Source: Symbiodinium natans (lineage: Eukaryota; Sar; Dinophyceae; Suessiales; Symbiodiniaceae). From it: DNA of 64,000 nucleotides. The stretch's first letter is position 1. The number at the start of each line of letters is the position of its first letter. Location of the stretch: contig CAJNDS010002357.1 in assembly GCA_905221605.1 (NCBI GenBank), positions 594,831-658,830 on the forward strand. Direction: 5' to 3'. Positions 10,670 through 21,302 of the stretch are shown here, one piece after another. The position numbers and the translations under genes were made by a program. Below the pieces are notes generated by a model that worked only from the letters and a program-made list of their open reading frames with translations, had not been told where the DNA came from and did no database searches.

Positions 10670-12321
10670 GTTTTTCGGCCCTATAGGCCCTAAACCGCAG
10701 GTCGCCACGAAGTTGGGCTTGATCGACGTCCGGGATAGGTGCGCTCTCATTCACTAAGGGCCAACGGGGCAGTTAACTTACAAGATCTGAGGATTTTGAG
10801 GTGCATAGGTCAGGAGGGTTGAGGCCGGGTACGTGCCCGTCGCCAAATGTTCAAGAGGCTTTGCCAAGTCGGGCTTGGCTCCAGGCATCGGGGTCTCGGG
10901 GTCCTTTCGGGTCCTAGTTTTCATACTCATACTGCTGCTCTGGTCGGGGAGGTGAGCGGGTCTACATACATCAAGGGAACCAGGCGGCGCCTAGGCTAGG
11001 CCTCAACAAGCTGGGACTTCAATACAACCCAAGGAGCCTGAATCTCCTTTAGTCGTGCGAGTGTTCTGATCGTCTGGCTCGCATTTTGGCTCATTTAGAA
11101 CAGTTCACATTGCGGCATCGGGTCATACAGGAAGAGTGTCATATGATGGTTGATGAGTAACATGCCTGCACATGTTATGGTAAGACACTAGCATGCTCCT
11201 TACCAACATGCTCTCTCAAGAGACAGTTCATACATGAATCTTATTCATGACACAAAAATTTCTCAGGCAACACGTTAGCTCCTGCTTTCTTTGTCGCTTT
11301 TCCCCCAAAGGAACTCAGAAGCGTGACAAAACCCCATCAGTCCGAAGCCCGAAAGCGCCAGGCCTTGGCTGGTACAGCCAGCACAAGCGACCTCAGGCGA
11401 GGACGCGTAGCGACAAGGGTTGCTCTGGCTGGGGGGAGGCTGCCAGTCCAGAAATTCGGACTTGCGGGTCCGGGGGGGCCTTTGGGGTTTTGAGCGTTGG
11501 GCCTCAGGGGTTTCACCTTGGAAGCTTCGTAGGGTCTTTCTTTGGAGTGGCCATTTGCGGTCGCCCCTGTTCTTGTCGGGATTTGGGCCTGAACCCTGCA
11601 ACCCCAAACCCGCTGGGGGTTCCCCATGCCGATCAGGCGATGGCCTCTACGAAGGCACCTTTGCTTCCGGTACTATAGGGGTCGGAATAATTACAAATAG
11701 GATTCCCTTCTGGTCCCTATCTAACTATACTATAATACCCCCCCCCCCCCCAAATCCCTATTCTAATTGCTAAGGCCCCTATATTACATGTTGTGGAAGG
11801 GCTTTCGAGTTGATTTGGATCTTAGGGTTGCCATGCAGGGAGTACTTCACAGGTTTAGCACTCAGAAGCCGGGGTTTGAGTCGGGTTTGAGGTGGGCCAG
11901 GGCCGCCTTAAGGGCTGTTACTTGTTACGAGCTCGGGCATGCAGGCAGGCGGGGGGTGTTACAACTGAAGCAGTCTAGCTTCGAACCCAAAGTGTTTTCA
12001 GCCTCCGCAAATGCACCTCAAAGGCCGGGCGCGTTTGACGGACAGTCTGAATTCGTGAAGCACCCGTTCCGCTAGAACCTCACCGTTCACCACCCGGGAA
12101 ACACCATAAGCGTAAGTTTAGTCCGAGGAAGAGGCCAGAGAGCCAAGACAGCCTGTAGTTATGAGTTACTTAAGTACCCTAAACCCGAAACCTTATAAAC
12201 CCTAAACCCTCAACCCTAGTTCCAGGTCTAGATTGGCTGGCGCGAGAGCTTCGGCGGAAGCGGTGATGGAGGCCCCTAAGATGCAGTCACAAGCCTAAAC
12301 CCTAAAGCCATCATGTGCCAG
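10670..12321. other. Unassigned sequence
   Basis: Includes a C-run at 11739-11750 and a short CCCTAAA tract at about 12176-12213 leading into the next exon. ORFs at 11247-11773 overlap on both strands and are not convincing. Confidence 0.35.
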
Positions 12322-12456
12322 GTGGTCTCGCCTTGCTCACCAGCTGCTTCGACCTCGCCTACACTTGTACAGAGCGTTGTCGGAGCACGGCACGAGCATC
12401 CCTTGAGGATTATGTGGAGATGCTTTGCAGATTTCAGCTCGACAGCTGGTACGAAG
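12322..12456 (+). CDS. Candidate exon, unrecognised Cys-containing protein
   Basis: Acceptor GTGCCAG and a consensus donor (GAAG before GTATGT) bound 135 bases that read openly as a helical segment: after GLALLTS comes CFDLAYTCTERCRSTARASL and then EDYVEMLCRFQLDSWYE. A CCCTAAA tract lies about 110 bases upstream, as for other exons here. No family recognised. Confidence 0.45.
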
Positions 12457-13787
12457 GTATGTGCCGAAGGGACAAGCGACCAAGCATCCCTCGGCTAGCA
12501 GCCTGAAGCCCCGAGTGTACAGAAGGGACACTGGCTGGCCTTTCATTGGCACGTCTTGCGGACAACGATCCTCGACTCTGGATACTAGCAGCACCTGTCG
12601 AAATTGACGTGCCAATGAATGGCATACGCAAAGGATGAAGCCACACTCGACATATCGAAATTGCTTGTTGGTTCTCCCCTGTCCCTGCTGGCACGGCCTG
12701 TGAGAACGTTTCCGTTTTTGATCCCAGCCGGGTCATTGAGCAGAATGGTGGCTAAGACTGTCTTTGCACTGGTTCTGTTTTGGAATTTTGTTGACGTCTC
12801 AACTCAAGGGCCTGGTTGAGAAGGCGGCTCCATAAGTTCAAGCTGCTCCCATGTTCCCTGTGCATGCAGTCGCGGGGATTAGAGACAGGAAGAATGAGCA
12901 GAGCCACAATAAGCTAATGGCCAGTCAAATTGCCGTGGGGTTCGGAAAGCAGGGGTCAGGGTTCGGGTCAGACTTTTGTACTCTAAAGACTTTGCCCTTG
13001 CATTCCCGAATCCGAACTCCACGGGCAGACTCGCTAGTCTTTGCACGGGATCCTGAAGCCCGAGAAGTGCGCCATACAGCAGGATCCCGCTGGCAGATGC
13101 ACACGCAACTCGCAGAACCAAAGTGCTCGTAGCGTCCAGGTCCAGTAAAAGTTCAGAAGGACGAAGCAGCAGCAGGAACAACAAACGAGTGGTAGTAGCA
13201 GGTGCAGGAGCGGTAGGAGCAGGGGCGCAGGGGTGTAGCCGTAGAAATAGATAGCAGGGTGGTAGTGGTGCTGGTGGCGGTGGCAGTAGCAGCAGCAGTA
13301 AAGTAGTAGTTATCGTTGTAGTCGTAGTCATTGTCGCCATCGCACTAACAAGCATCGCGGTAGGAGGAAGAGCATCAGAAGCCGCAGCAGCCGCAGCAAT
13401 AGCATCATGACATCATTGGTGCTGGCAACAACATTGGACATAGTTCATCTAGTCGTAATCTACCGGAAGAGTTCCAAGAGCAATACTCGCGCCAACACGG
13501 CAGGTACGGTACTGGTCGGTTGCGGAGTTCTTGTCATGGTCGTCGTCGCTCACGTCATGTTGGTGATACTGATACTTGGGGGGCGGGAGGACGAAGCAAG
13601 GGCGCGATCGAACAGTCTTTTACAAACTAGGCTGGTGCCTTAGAGATCTCGGGCGTGCGGTGTTAGAATTCGGGGCCGCCAGCATCAAACTCAGAAACAT
13701 TAAACCCCTGTCTCGCAGCAACAAGCCTCTAAGAACATTGAAGATACCCCTAAACCCTAAACCTAAACCCTGTTTCTGTGTTTTAGA
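12457..13787. other. Unassigned sequence with cryptic trinucleotide repeats
   Basis: From about 13150 to 13400 the plus strand is an imperfect mixture of GTAG, GCAG and GGTG words (a cryptic NNG/NAG microsatellite); its frames are Thr-, Leu- or Pro-runs and probably not genes. A short CCCTAAA tract is at 13746-13770. Confidence 0.5.
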
Positions 13788-13896
13788 GTGCCAACCTAGT
13801 TACTCAGGACCATTGTGGCGCGGCGTATGTCCGTGTACTGGGACCTGGGCAAGGTTCGATCCGCCGTCGAACCCTGCGCCCGAACCCTTCAATTAA
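13788..13896 (+). CDS. Possible terminal exon, unrecognised
   Basis: Follows CTGTGTTTTAG and reads CQPSYSGPLWRGVCPCTGTW, then ARFDPPSNPAPEPFN to a TAA stop. C-strand telomeric units precede it and G-strand units follow it, the layout typical of exons in this window. No family recognised. Confidence 0.25.
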
Positions 13897-13932
13897 AACT
13901 GCATCTGAAGCCCATCTTGCAGGGGTTTACAG

Positions 13933-13999
13933 TAGGGGTTAGGGTTTGGGGTTTAGGGTTTAGGGTTTAGGGTTGAGGGTTTAGGGTTTAGGGTTTAAG
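13933..13999 (+). repeat. Telomere-like repeat, G strand
   Basis: About nine TTTAGGG-type units with one GTTGAGGG variant. Confidence 0.9.
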
Positions 14000-14123
14000 G
14001 GTCCATGCCTTCATTGACGAGCCTGGGAGATTTCGAGCCTTGAAAGTCTTCGGACCGTACTTAGGCCCCCCCCCCGCCGATTCCCTCACACCTCTCGCAG
14101 CCTCGACAACCTTCAGCACTGAA

Positions 14124-14190
14124 ACCCCTAAACCCTAAACCCTAAACCCTAAACCCTAAACCCTAAACCCTAAACCCAAAACCCTAAACA
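14124..14190 (-). repeat. Telomere-like repeat, C strand
   Basis: About nine CCCTAAA units. Confidence 0.9.
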
Positions 14191-14532
14191 TCTTTTAGAA
14201 CACGAGCCGCCGAACTCTTGCAAGACCTAGATTCGGCGTGCCGCCCAGGACGCCAGCCTAAGGTTTTCGAGCTTACAGGTTCTAGACCCTTCTTTGGGTA
14301 GAATTGGGTGGTTGAGGGCTTAGGGCTGTGGCGAAAGCGCTTAAGCAGGTTTTTCCGAGTCCACACTTGCCATGTTTAACCAACTCTGGGCATCGAAGAG
14401 TCGTCAACAGCAAAGATCTCCCTCCCGTATCAGGTGCTTCTAAATGAGGCTGATGGTCTCTGACCTTCCGCGCAGTCCCAGAGAGCCTGATATTCTACTG
14501 CTGTGGGAGCTCTATACTAGGTAGGCCGCTGC

Positions 14533-14616
14533 GACATTTTATATTTTCCCTTATTGCCTTATTGAGTTTCTAGAGGATCATATTCAATATTCTGCAGAGG
14601 GTTTTACAAGGGCCAT
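14533..14616. mobile_element. Short repeat element, family I copy 2
   Basis: GACATTTTATATTTTCCC start and GGGCCATCCCT end, with the family core AGAGGATCATATTCA. It runs directly into a CCCTAAA array. Confidence 0.5.
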
Positions 14617-14693
14617 CCCTAAACCCTAAACCCTAAACCCTAAACCCTAAACCCTAAACCCTAAACCCTAAACCCTAAACCCTAAACCCTAGT
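14617..14693 (-). repeat. Telomere-like repeat, C strand
   Basis: Eleven nearly perfect CCCTAAA units. Confidence 0.95.
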
Positions 14694-14763
14694 TCTACCA
14701 TGCTTCGTGCAGGGCCACCAGCACTTTGCTGCCAAACCCGTTGCTGGCCAGGAGGCCGGCAGT

Positions 14764-15783
14764 ACCCTAAACCCCCCTAAACAACCCCCCTAAACCCCCC
14801 TAAACCCCCCTAAACCCCCCTAAACCCCCTAAACCCCCCTTTTAAACCCCCCCCTCATAAACCCCTAAACCCCCCTAAACACCCCTAATCACCCCCTAAA
14901 ACCCCATAGCCCCCCTATAGCCCCCTAAACCCCCCCTAAACCCCCACTCTATAACCCCCCTAAAACCCACCCAAGAATCCCCCACTCCTCACCCCCCCGA
15001 AACCACCTCTCAAACCCCCTATACTCCTCCTTCCATTTTCTTAAACCCCCCTCACGTGAACATTATCCCCCCCTAAGAAACCCGAGCCTAACCCCCTTAA
15101 AGCCCCCCCCTAAACCCACCTAAACCCCCTAAACCCCCCTAAAACCCCCTAAAACCCCCTAAAACCCCCTAAAACCCCCTAAAACCCCCTAAAACCACCT
15201 GAAACCCCCCTGAAACCCCCCTGAAACCCCCTGAAACCCTCCTGAAACCCCCCTGAAACCCTCCTGAAACCTTCCTGAAACCCCCCTGAAACCCCCCTGA
15301 AACCCCCCTGAAACCTCCCTGAAACCCCCCCAAAACCCCCCTAAAACCCCCCTAAAACCCCCTAAACCCCCCTAAAACCCCCCTAAACCCCCCTAACCCC
15401 CCCTTAAAAACACCCCTGAACCCCCCTGAACACCCTCTTAAACCCCCCCTAAAACCCCCTAAACCCCCCTAAACCCCCCAAACCCCCACGAAACCCCCCA
15501 AACCCCCGCAAACCCCACTTAAACCCCCCCGAAACCACCTCTTCTCCTAAACCCCCTAAACCCCCCTAAACCCCCCCTAAAACCACCCTAAACCCCATAA
15601 ACCCCCCTAAAACCCCCAAAAAACCACACTAAACCCCCCTCAACCCCCCCAAACCCCCCTAAACCACCCTAAACCACCCTAAACCACCCTAAACCTAAAC
15701 CCCCCTAAACCCTAAACCGTACAGCCCAGCCCTCAGCCCTCAGCCCTAAGCCCCAAGCCCCAAGCCCTAAACCCTAACCCGAA
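14764..15783 (-). repeat. Degenerate C-rich telomere-like tract of about 1 kb
   Basis: Units drift among CCCCCCTAAA, CCCCTAAAA, CCCCCTGAA and CCACCCTAAA, with long runs sharing one variant (for example CCCCTAAAA at 15140-15195 and CCCTGAAAC at 15200-15320). No gene. Confidence 0.9.
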
Positions 15784-16637
15784 ACCCCCTCCCCCCCCAA
15801 ACCCCAAGTCGGGGGGGGGGGGGGATTTTGCGCCTGCCTGGTGCTTTGGAGCAATTCAAGCAATGTATCTTCCCCAGCAGTCTCACTTTTGGGTCTCGCT
15901 TTTGGGCGCTGCCGAAAAAGCAAGGAAAAGCAAGGCACCGAAACATGGGAACACGGTTGTGAGGCTATGTCGAGTTTCAACAGCCGAGAAGCGGGCGACC
16001 CCTCAGTTTCCTAAACCCCGAAACTCGAAACGAAATCACAGGCAAGTCCTGAAACCGGAAATCTCATCACACCCTCAAGTTATGTCCCCCAAGCCCCCAC
16101 TAACCTCGTAGGGCTCTTTTGGGTTCCTCTGGGAGGTTTTTAAATGCTTCCGGCGGCTCAACCTCCGGGAGACCTTCTCGGCCTGTGCTACTGGGACTTT
16201 TTGGGACTTTGGGGTCTTCAGGGTTTGTGAGGTAGCAGGGATTTACGGTTCAGAGCCGTTGGTGCAGAGGCATGTGCCGGCGGTGAATGGCTCGGAAAGC
16301 AGTTGCTGCGTAACAGGCTCCTTTGCACAAGCAAGGCGCGCGCAAGAAGCCCTCAGGAGCAATCATGAGGCAACGTGTGAGGTTAAAAGTTGCCGATGTG
16401 ATCGTTGGTGCTGTGAAGCAAGCGGGTACAACAGATCAGGCTTCCCTCCCAAGTTTAGGTCCCGAAGGCCTCGTGCCAACATGCTTGATGAGGGCTACTT
16501 CCATCACAAAGCGGTTGAGGGTGAGCTCAGGTAGTGGAGAAGCTGCTGGAGCTTTTTCCAGCCAACCATCCGCCGCATCCTTGGCTGCAAATCGCCATTC
16601 ATGGCAGATGCCTGGCTCCTGGATCCCTGCTAGTAGA
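15784..16637. other. Unassigned sequence
   Basis: A G-run (15814-15825) is followed by frames at 15863-16111 and 16259-16649 on the plus strand. The segment starting ATGAGGCAACGTGTGAGG (16363) reads as a plausible helix, but borders are unclear. Confidence 0.35.
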
Positions 16638-16730
16638 GGGGGTTTATGAAAATAAGGAACCCCTAATAGTCCCCCAAATAGCCCTTACAATAAGGACCCC
16701 CATAAGGTACCCCTAATCTCGGAAACCCCC
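16638..16730. mobile_element. MITE-like element, family A copy 4
   Basis: GGGGGTTTATGAAAATAAGG start, CCCTAATCTCGGAAACCCCC end; core CTTACAATAAGGACCCC as in other copies. Confidence 0.65.
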
Positions 16731-16795
16731 ATAGAAGGGCGCGGCAAAACTCAAGAAAATCCCAGCAAGCTGGATTTTCAAACGTCGGATGACCC

Positions 16796-16943
16796 GACCG
16801 CGTTTTTGACGACGAGAAACCACCATTCTCAGCGTTCTCGTCCTCATCCTCATCTTCATCATCATTTTAATCGTTCTCGTCACCGTCGTCATCGTCATCA
16901 TCGTGCTCGTTGCCATCGCCATCGTCATCGTCCTCATCACCAA
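16796..16943. repeat. Cryptic (CAT/CGT)n trinucleotide repeat
   Basis: Imperfect mixture of CATC, CGTC and CTCAT words. Frames across it are His/Arg- or Asp/Met-rich and probably spurious. Confidence 0.75.
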
Positions 16944-17796
16944 ATGAGCAGGAGTATACATGCGCGTCCGTACGTACGATGTATGTGTGCATGTCAAACG
17001 AAGCGCATGGGCCAACATCGGATATCCCGGCTCGATCCAGGCCGATACGTGGAGTCGAAAATGCATGTTTCTTGAGTTTCCACGCCAAGGACACACAGAC
17101 AGCCCATCTATACTGAACGCACGTGTGCAAAGCATGCCGGTCCTCCCACTGGCCTCGACTCATACTAACTAACATTCACAGAATCATCCACTTGTCAGCA
17201 AAGCAGTCCGAAAACCCTTCACAATCCCAACGTGCTGACAGCATGTCTCACTACCTGAGACCCTACAAATGCGGAAGACACTGCCTAGGCGTCGGCGGTA
17301 CATGGACGGCCCGACTTTCCGGGAACGGTTGGACTTCCACCAGGCACCCTTGTAGTGTGAACAAGTGGGATGAGACTCTTTTGTTTCCGTTTCTGAGTCC
17401 TCGAATGTACGTGAACAGCCGCTTTGCACCAGTGGGCCATTTGGTTGACGACCAGCGCACGCTCTCACCGATGATGTTGCATCCTAGGGCACGAACTTCA
17501 TGCCGCCAACATTTGAGCAGTGTTAGCATTCAGGCCTTTGCTGGATGTTTTCTTTTTCGCTGCCGTCTTATGTCTTTAAAGGCTGCTGTTGTGTTGCATA
17601 GTGTTTATCTGCTGCATTCACAGCCTCAGCTTCGGCTTGGGGGTTTCAGAAGGCCTTCAGGCTCTTGCTGAAAGGGCTTTTGAGGTCAGGCTTGCGATTT
17701 GTGCATGTGCACCTGTGGCGGTCAGGCGCCGGACGAATTTGTTTTAACCAAATTTGCTGGAGCGCAGTAAGCCTGAAATTGCCTTGAAGCCTAAAC
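16944..17796. other. Unassigned sequence
   Basis: Open frames on both strands at 17123-17671 (+) and 17184-17529 (-) without recognisable domains. I cannot choose between them. Confidence 0.35.
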
Positions 17797-17873
17797 CCCA
17801 AACCCGAAACAATAAACCCTAAACCCTAAACCCTAAGCACTAAGCCCTAAGCCCCTAAGCCCTAAGCCCCTAG
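17797..17873 (-). repeat. Telomere-like repeat, C strand, with CCCTAAG variants
   Basis: CCCTAAA units grade into CCCTAAG/CCCCTAAG units directly before an exon. Confidence 0.85.
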
Positions 17874-17962
17874 CCCTGGCCATGCAGTACATCATCTTCC
17901 CGGCCGGCTTGAGTGCACATGTCACCGTCAACAAGACCAACGAAGCCACCAAGATCCAGAAG
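17874..17962 (+). CDS. Exon, unrecognised protein
   Basis: Begins after CCCCTAG and ends at CAGAAG before GCAAGT, an ideal GC-type donor. It reads LAMQYIIFPAGLSAHVTVNK then TNEATKIQK, a hydrophobic strand-like segment followed by a polar one, ending in phase 0. The ATG inside could be a start codon. No family recognised. The plus-strand exons at 18423 and 18834 may belong to the same gene, but an intermediate exon would be needed. Confidence 0.5.
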
Positions 17963-18008
17963 GCAAGTGTTGCGCTTGCGTCTTCCAGCTTTAGATGGGG
18001 GCGCAAGA

Positions 18009-18085
18009 TTTGGGACCCCTAAATGGCCCCTAAATTAGACACCCGAATAGTAGGAGCCCCTTAGAATAAGGACCCCAATTACCCT
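18009..18085. mobile_element. MITE-like element, family A copy 5, between direct repeats
   Basis: Core text (CCCCTAAATTAGACACCC, AATAAGGACCCC) matches family A. On either side lie direct copies of AAGTGTTGCG(C/T)TTGCGTCTT (17965 and 18086), so the insertion seems to have duplicated intron sequence next to the exon donor. Confidence 0.5.
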
Positions 18086-18134
18086 AAGTGTTGCGTTTGC
18101 GTCTTTCTTCAGCTTTCTTGTAGTAGGCCTTCGG

Positions 18135-18205
18135 GACATTTTATGCTTTCCCTTAGGTTTGAGAGGATCATATGCAGGAACATATTCAGGGGCCGTCCTA
18201 GCTTT
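18135..18205. mobile_element. Short repeat element, family I copy 3
   Basis: GACATTTTATGCTTTCCC, AGAGGATCATATGCA and GGGGCCGTCCTAG keep the order of the family. Confidence 0.45.
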
Positions 18206-18422
18206 ATTTGGGGCGAAAGAATTTGTTAAGACTAGCAGAACTGGTGGTTTCTTCCGGTCCTACGGGCTGGACACTTGTCCATTGGTTTTGAGGAGTCTAT
18301 GCCCTGGCCGCAGCGGACGTAGTAGTTTCTGAGAAGCAGAGTAGAGCACGTCCCCAACACTACAACTTTTCTATACCAACCCAAACGTTCACCCCGAGAC
18401 CAGGCCCCCCTTCGGGATGCAG

Positions 18423-18518
18423 ATGTGGTAGTCTACGCGCTGGACGTTGCAGTTGACTCGGAGCAGGCGCCAGGGCCGTCAGTCGCTGGGATGTTCGTCA
18501 TGTTCGTTCGAAGAACCG
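18423..18518 (+). CDS. Exon, unrecognised protein
   Basis: Acceptor GATGCAG and consensus GT donor (ACCG before GTGAGC). The frame gives a hydrophobic, strand-rich segment: VVVYALDVAVDSEQAPGPSV then AGMFVMFVRRT. No family recognised. Confidence 0.45.
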
Positions 18519-18833
18519 GTGAGCTGTACGTCTTTTGTTCAGGCGATTCAAGGCGCTCAGGGTGCCAAGGATTTCCGGGTGCCTTCTCGGAAGACGAGGT
18601 AGGGAGGCCCCTAAAGCCCACCCAATTCGGGAGACACACCTTGAATCCTCTCTCTGAAGAGTGTAGGACCAGTTTAGGACAGGATGTTCAGGTTCCCTTT
18701 CAAAAAGGCCTCAGGAACGGCCCCCGAATTTCTAGAAGTTTTCGTAGCGCGCATGAAGGCCCCGCACCTTAAGCCACCTTACACTCTTAAGCCCCTTAAG
18801 CCCCGATCATCTCAGCTTCCCCCTGGCGTGCAG

Positions 18834-18905
18834 CTTCGAAGCGCAAATGCTTTGGTCTCCTATGTCAAGAACTTCATGCTCAAGGACGGCAGTGGCACCC
18901 TTCAG
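18834..18905 (+). CDS. Exon, unrecognised protein
   Basis: 72 bases between GCGTGCAG and CAG/GTCTCA, phase 0 at both ends, reading LRSANALVSYVKNFMLKDGS then GTLQ. Good codon-like composition; function unknown. Confidence 0.45.
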
Positions 18906-19210
18906 GTCTCAGCGGGATTTAGCACTCTGGGCAAGCTATAGGCGAAGGTGGAGCTGAGGTCTACTAAGGCCCCAGCAGCAAACCACCACCTGACATGTGC
19001 AGCGGCTGAGACGCCTTTGCAAGTTCAGCGCAGTCTTAAATCTGAACCCTCAGCTCAGCCTGAACCCTAGACCCTAAACCCGAAACCCCTACTTTTGGGT
19101 TTTGGATTTTACCTTGGCTTCACATTGGCAGGCTTGGCCACACTTCGTCTCACAAATCCCAGCCCTGAAAGAATCACCCCCTTTGTCCTCACCCACCGGA
19201 ATCACCGCAA

Positions 19211-19280
19211 GCCGCTGAACCGTAAACCCTTAACCCTAAACCCCTAAACCCCTAAACCCTAAACCCTAAACCCTAAACTT
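19211..19280 (-). repeat. Telomere-like repeat, C strand
   Basis: CCCTAAA and CCCCTAAA units up to the next candidate exon. Confidence 0.85.
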
Positions 19281-19286
19281 GTGAAG

Positions 19287-19345
19287 GACACCATCATGCA
19301 GTCGCGGCCATCGCAGTCCATTGGAGAATGCAGGGACCGAGCCAG
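19287..19345 (+). CDS. Candidate exon, unrecognised protein
   Basis: Starts after CTTGTGAAG and ends at GCCAG before GCGGTC (GC donor). Reads DTIMQSRPSQSIGECRDRA plus two bases. It is directly preceded by a C-strand telomeric array. Confidence 0.35.
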
Positions 19346-19738
19346 GCGGTCCGGGGTTTCAACGGCTTGGGATGGTTGAAAAGGGTTCTCCTACTAGTTG
19401 CTTAAGAGCCCCCCCCCCCCCCCCCCAAAAAAAAAAGTAAAATACTAATCCCTCTATTGCCGCTATATGGAAGAATCTCTTGTCTTTTTTGGGGGATTCT
19501 TAAGCAATAGTAGTTCTGGGTACAATGTCTTCCCGATTTTGGCGGACTGGAGCAGTTCAACGGTGCGGGCTCGAATAGAATGGGGGTTTGACTGTTCAAC
19601 TCGAAAGCCCCCAGCCCAGACCCTAAACCTCGCGCTTTACTCTCTTTGTGGCTTGTCGGATAGTGTGCCTTGTGGTGGCTTCCGGTCTTCTGGGCCCCCC
19701 GCCGGATGCGTGGGTGGGGTTGGGATGTTGCTTCATAT

Positions 19739-19845
19739 AGGCATTCCCAAAAATAGTGGGTACCCTTACAGTAATATACCCCAAAATAGTAGAATCCTTA
19801 TTATAGGAACCCCCAAAAGGGGTACCCCTAGTTTCGGAAACCCCC
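19739..19845. mobile_element. MITE-like element, family A copy 6
   Basis: AGGCATTCCCAAAAATAGTG start, CCCCTAGTTTCGGAAACCCC end, with the family core CCTTATTATAGGAACCCCC. Confidence 0.65.
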
Positions 19846-19865
19846 AGCTAGCTCTGGGGATCTAT

Positions 19866-20110
19866 CCCTAAACCCTAAACCCCAAACCCTAAACCCTAAA
19901 AACCTAAACCCTAAAAACCTAACCCCTAACCCCTAACCCCTAACCCCTAACCCCTAACCCCTAACCCCTAACCCCTAACCCCTAAACCCTAAACCCTAAA
20001 CCCTAAACCCTAAACCCTAAAACCCTAAACCCTAAACCCTAAACCCTAAACCCTAAACCCTAAACCCTAAACCCTAAACCCTAAACCCTAACCTAAACCC
20101 TAAACCCTAC
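19866..20110 (-). repeat. Telomere-like repeat, C strand, with a CCCCTAA block
   Basis: CCCTAAA units interrupted at about 19919-19985 by roughly ten uniform CCCCTAA units, then CCCTAAA again to 20110. Confidence 0.95.
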
Positions 20111-20534
20111 ACCCAGACTTGTGCCATGTAGGCTTGCTTTTTTGAGGAGACCCTCCTGCCGCCCAAAAATCCTGTACTTTCAACTCGGGGCTCGAAGTTC
20201 CTAAGCTGGAGAACCTCCTTTCACTCGCAAACCCAGAAGTTAGGGAGGTTTAGGATGGTTTAGGGCCGTTTGTGGTTTTAAGTTCTCCAGATGTCAGGGT
20301 GACGCGTTAAGGATCTATTTTAACCGTAGCCCCCGAAGCCGGAATTCAGAAGGCGGCCTGCACTGGTCCGTGCCTGGTGGCATCACGCCCTCCGAGTCCG
20401 GAGCACAGCCACCAGTTCGGAGGCATCTTGCAAGCGCTTGAGGCTTTCGACACCAGGGGGGGGGCCATCCAGTTGTTCTGTGCGATTGCGCAACGGAGCT
20501 GCCAGAGCAACTCCCGATTCACGCGCAGGCTCAC

Positions 20535-20539
<5 letters not shown>
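20111..20539. other. Unassigned sequence, possible coding fragment
   Basis: A plus-strand frame from about 20377 reads plausible protein ([20 protein letters not shown]) before running into the TG microsatellite. Borders and function unknown. Confidence 0.3.

Positions 20540-21302
<763 letters not shown>

Noticed and set aside
12879-13355. Minus-strand frame rich in Thr, Leu and Pro
   Set aside because: Arises from the cryptic GTAG/GCAG trinucleotide stretch.
16713-17175. Asp/Met- and His/Arg-rich frames
   Set aside because: Low-complexity CAT/CGT repeat; both strands open.
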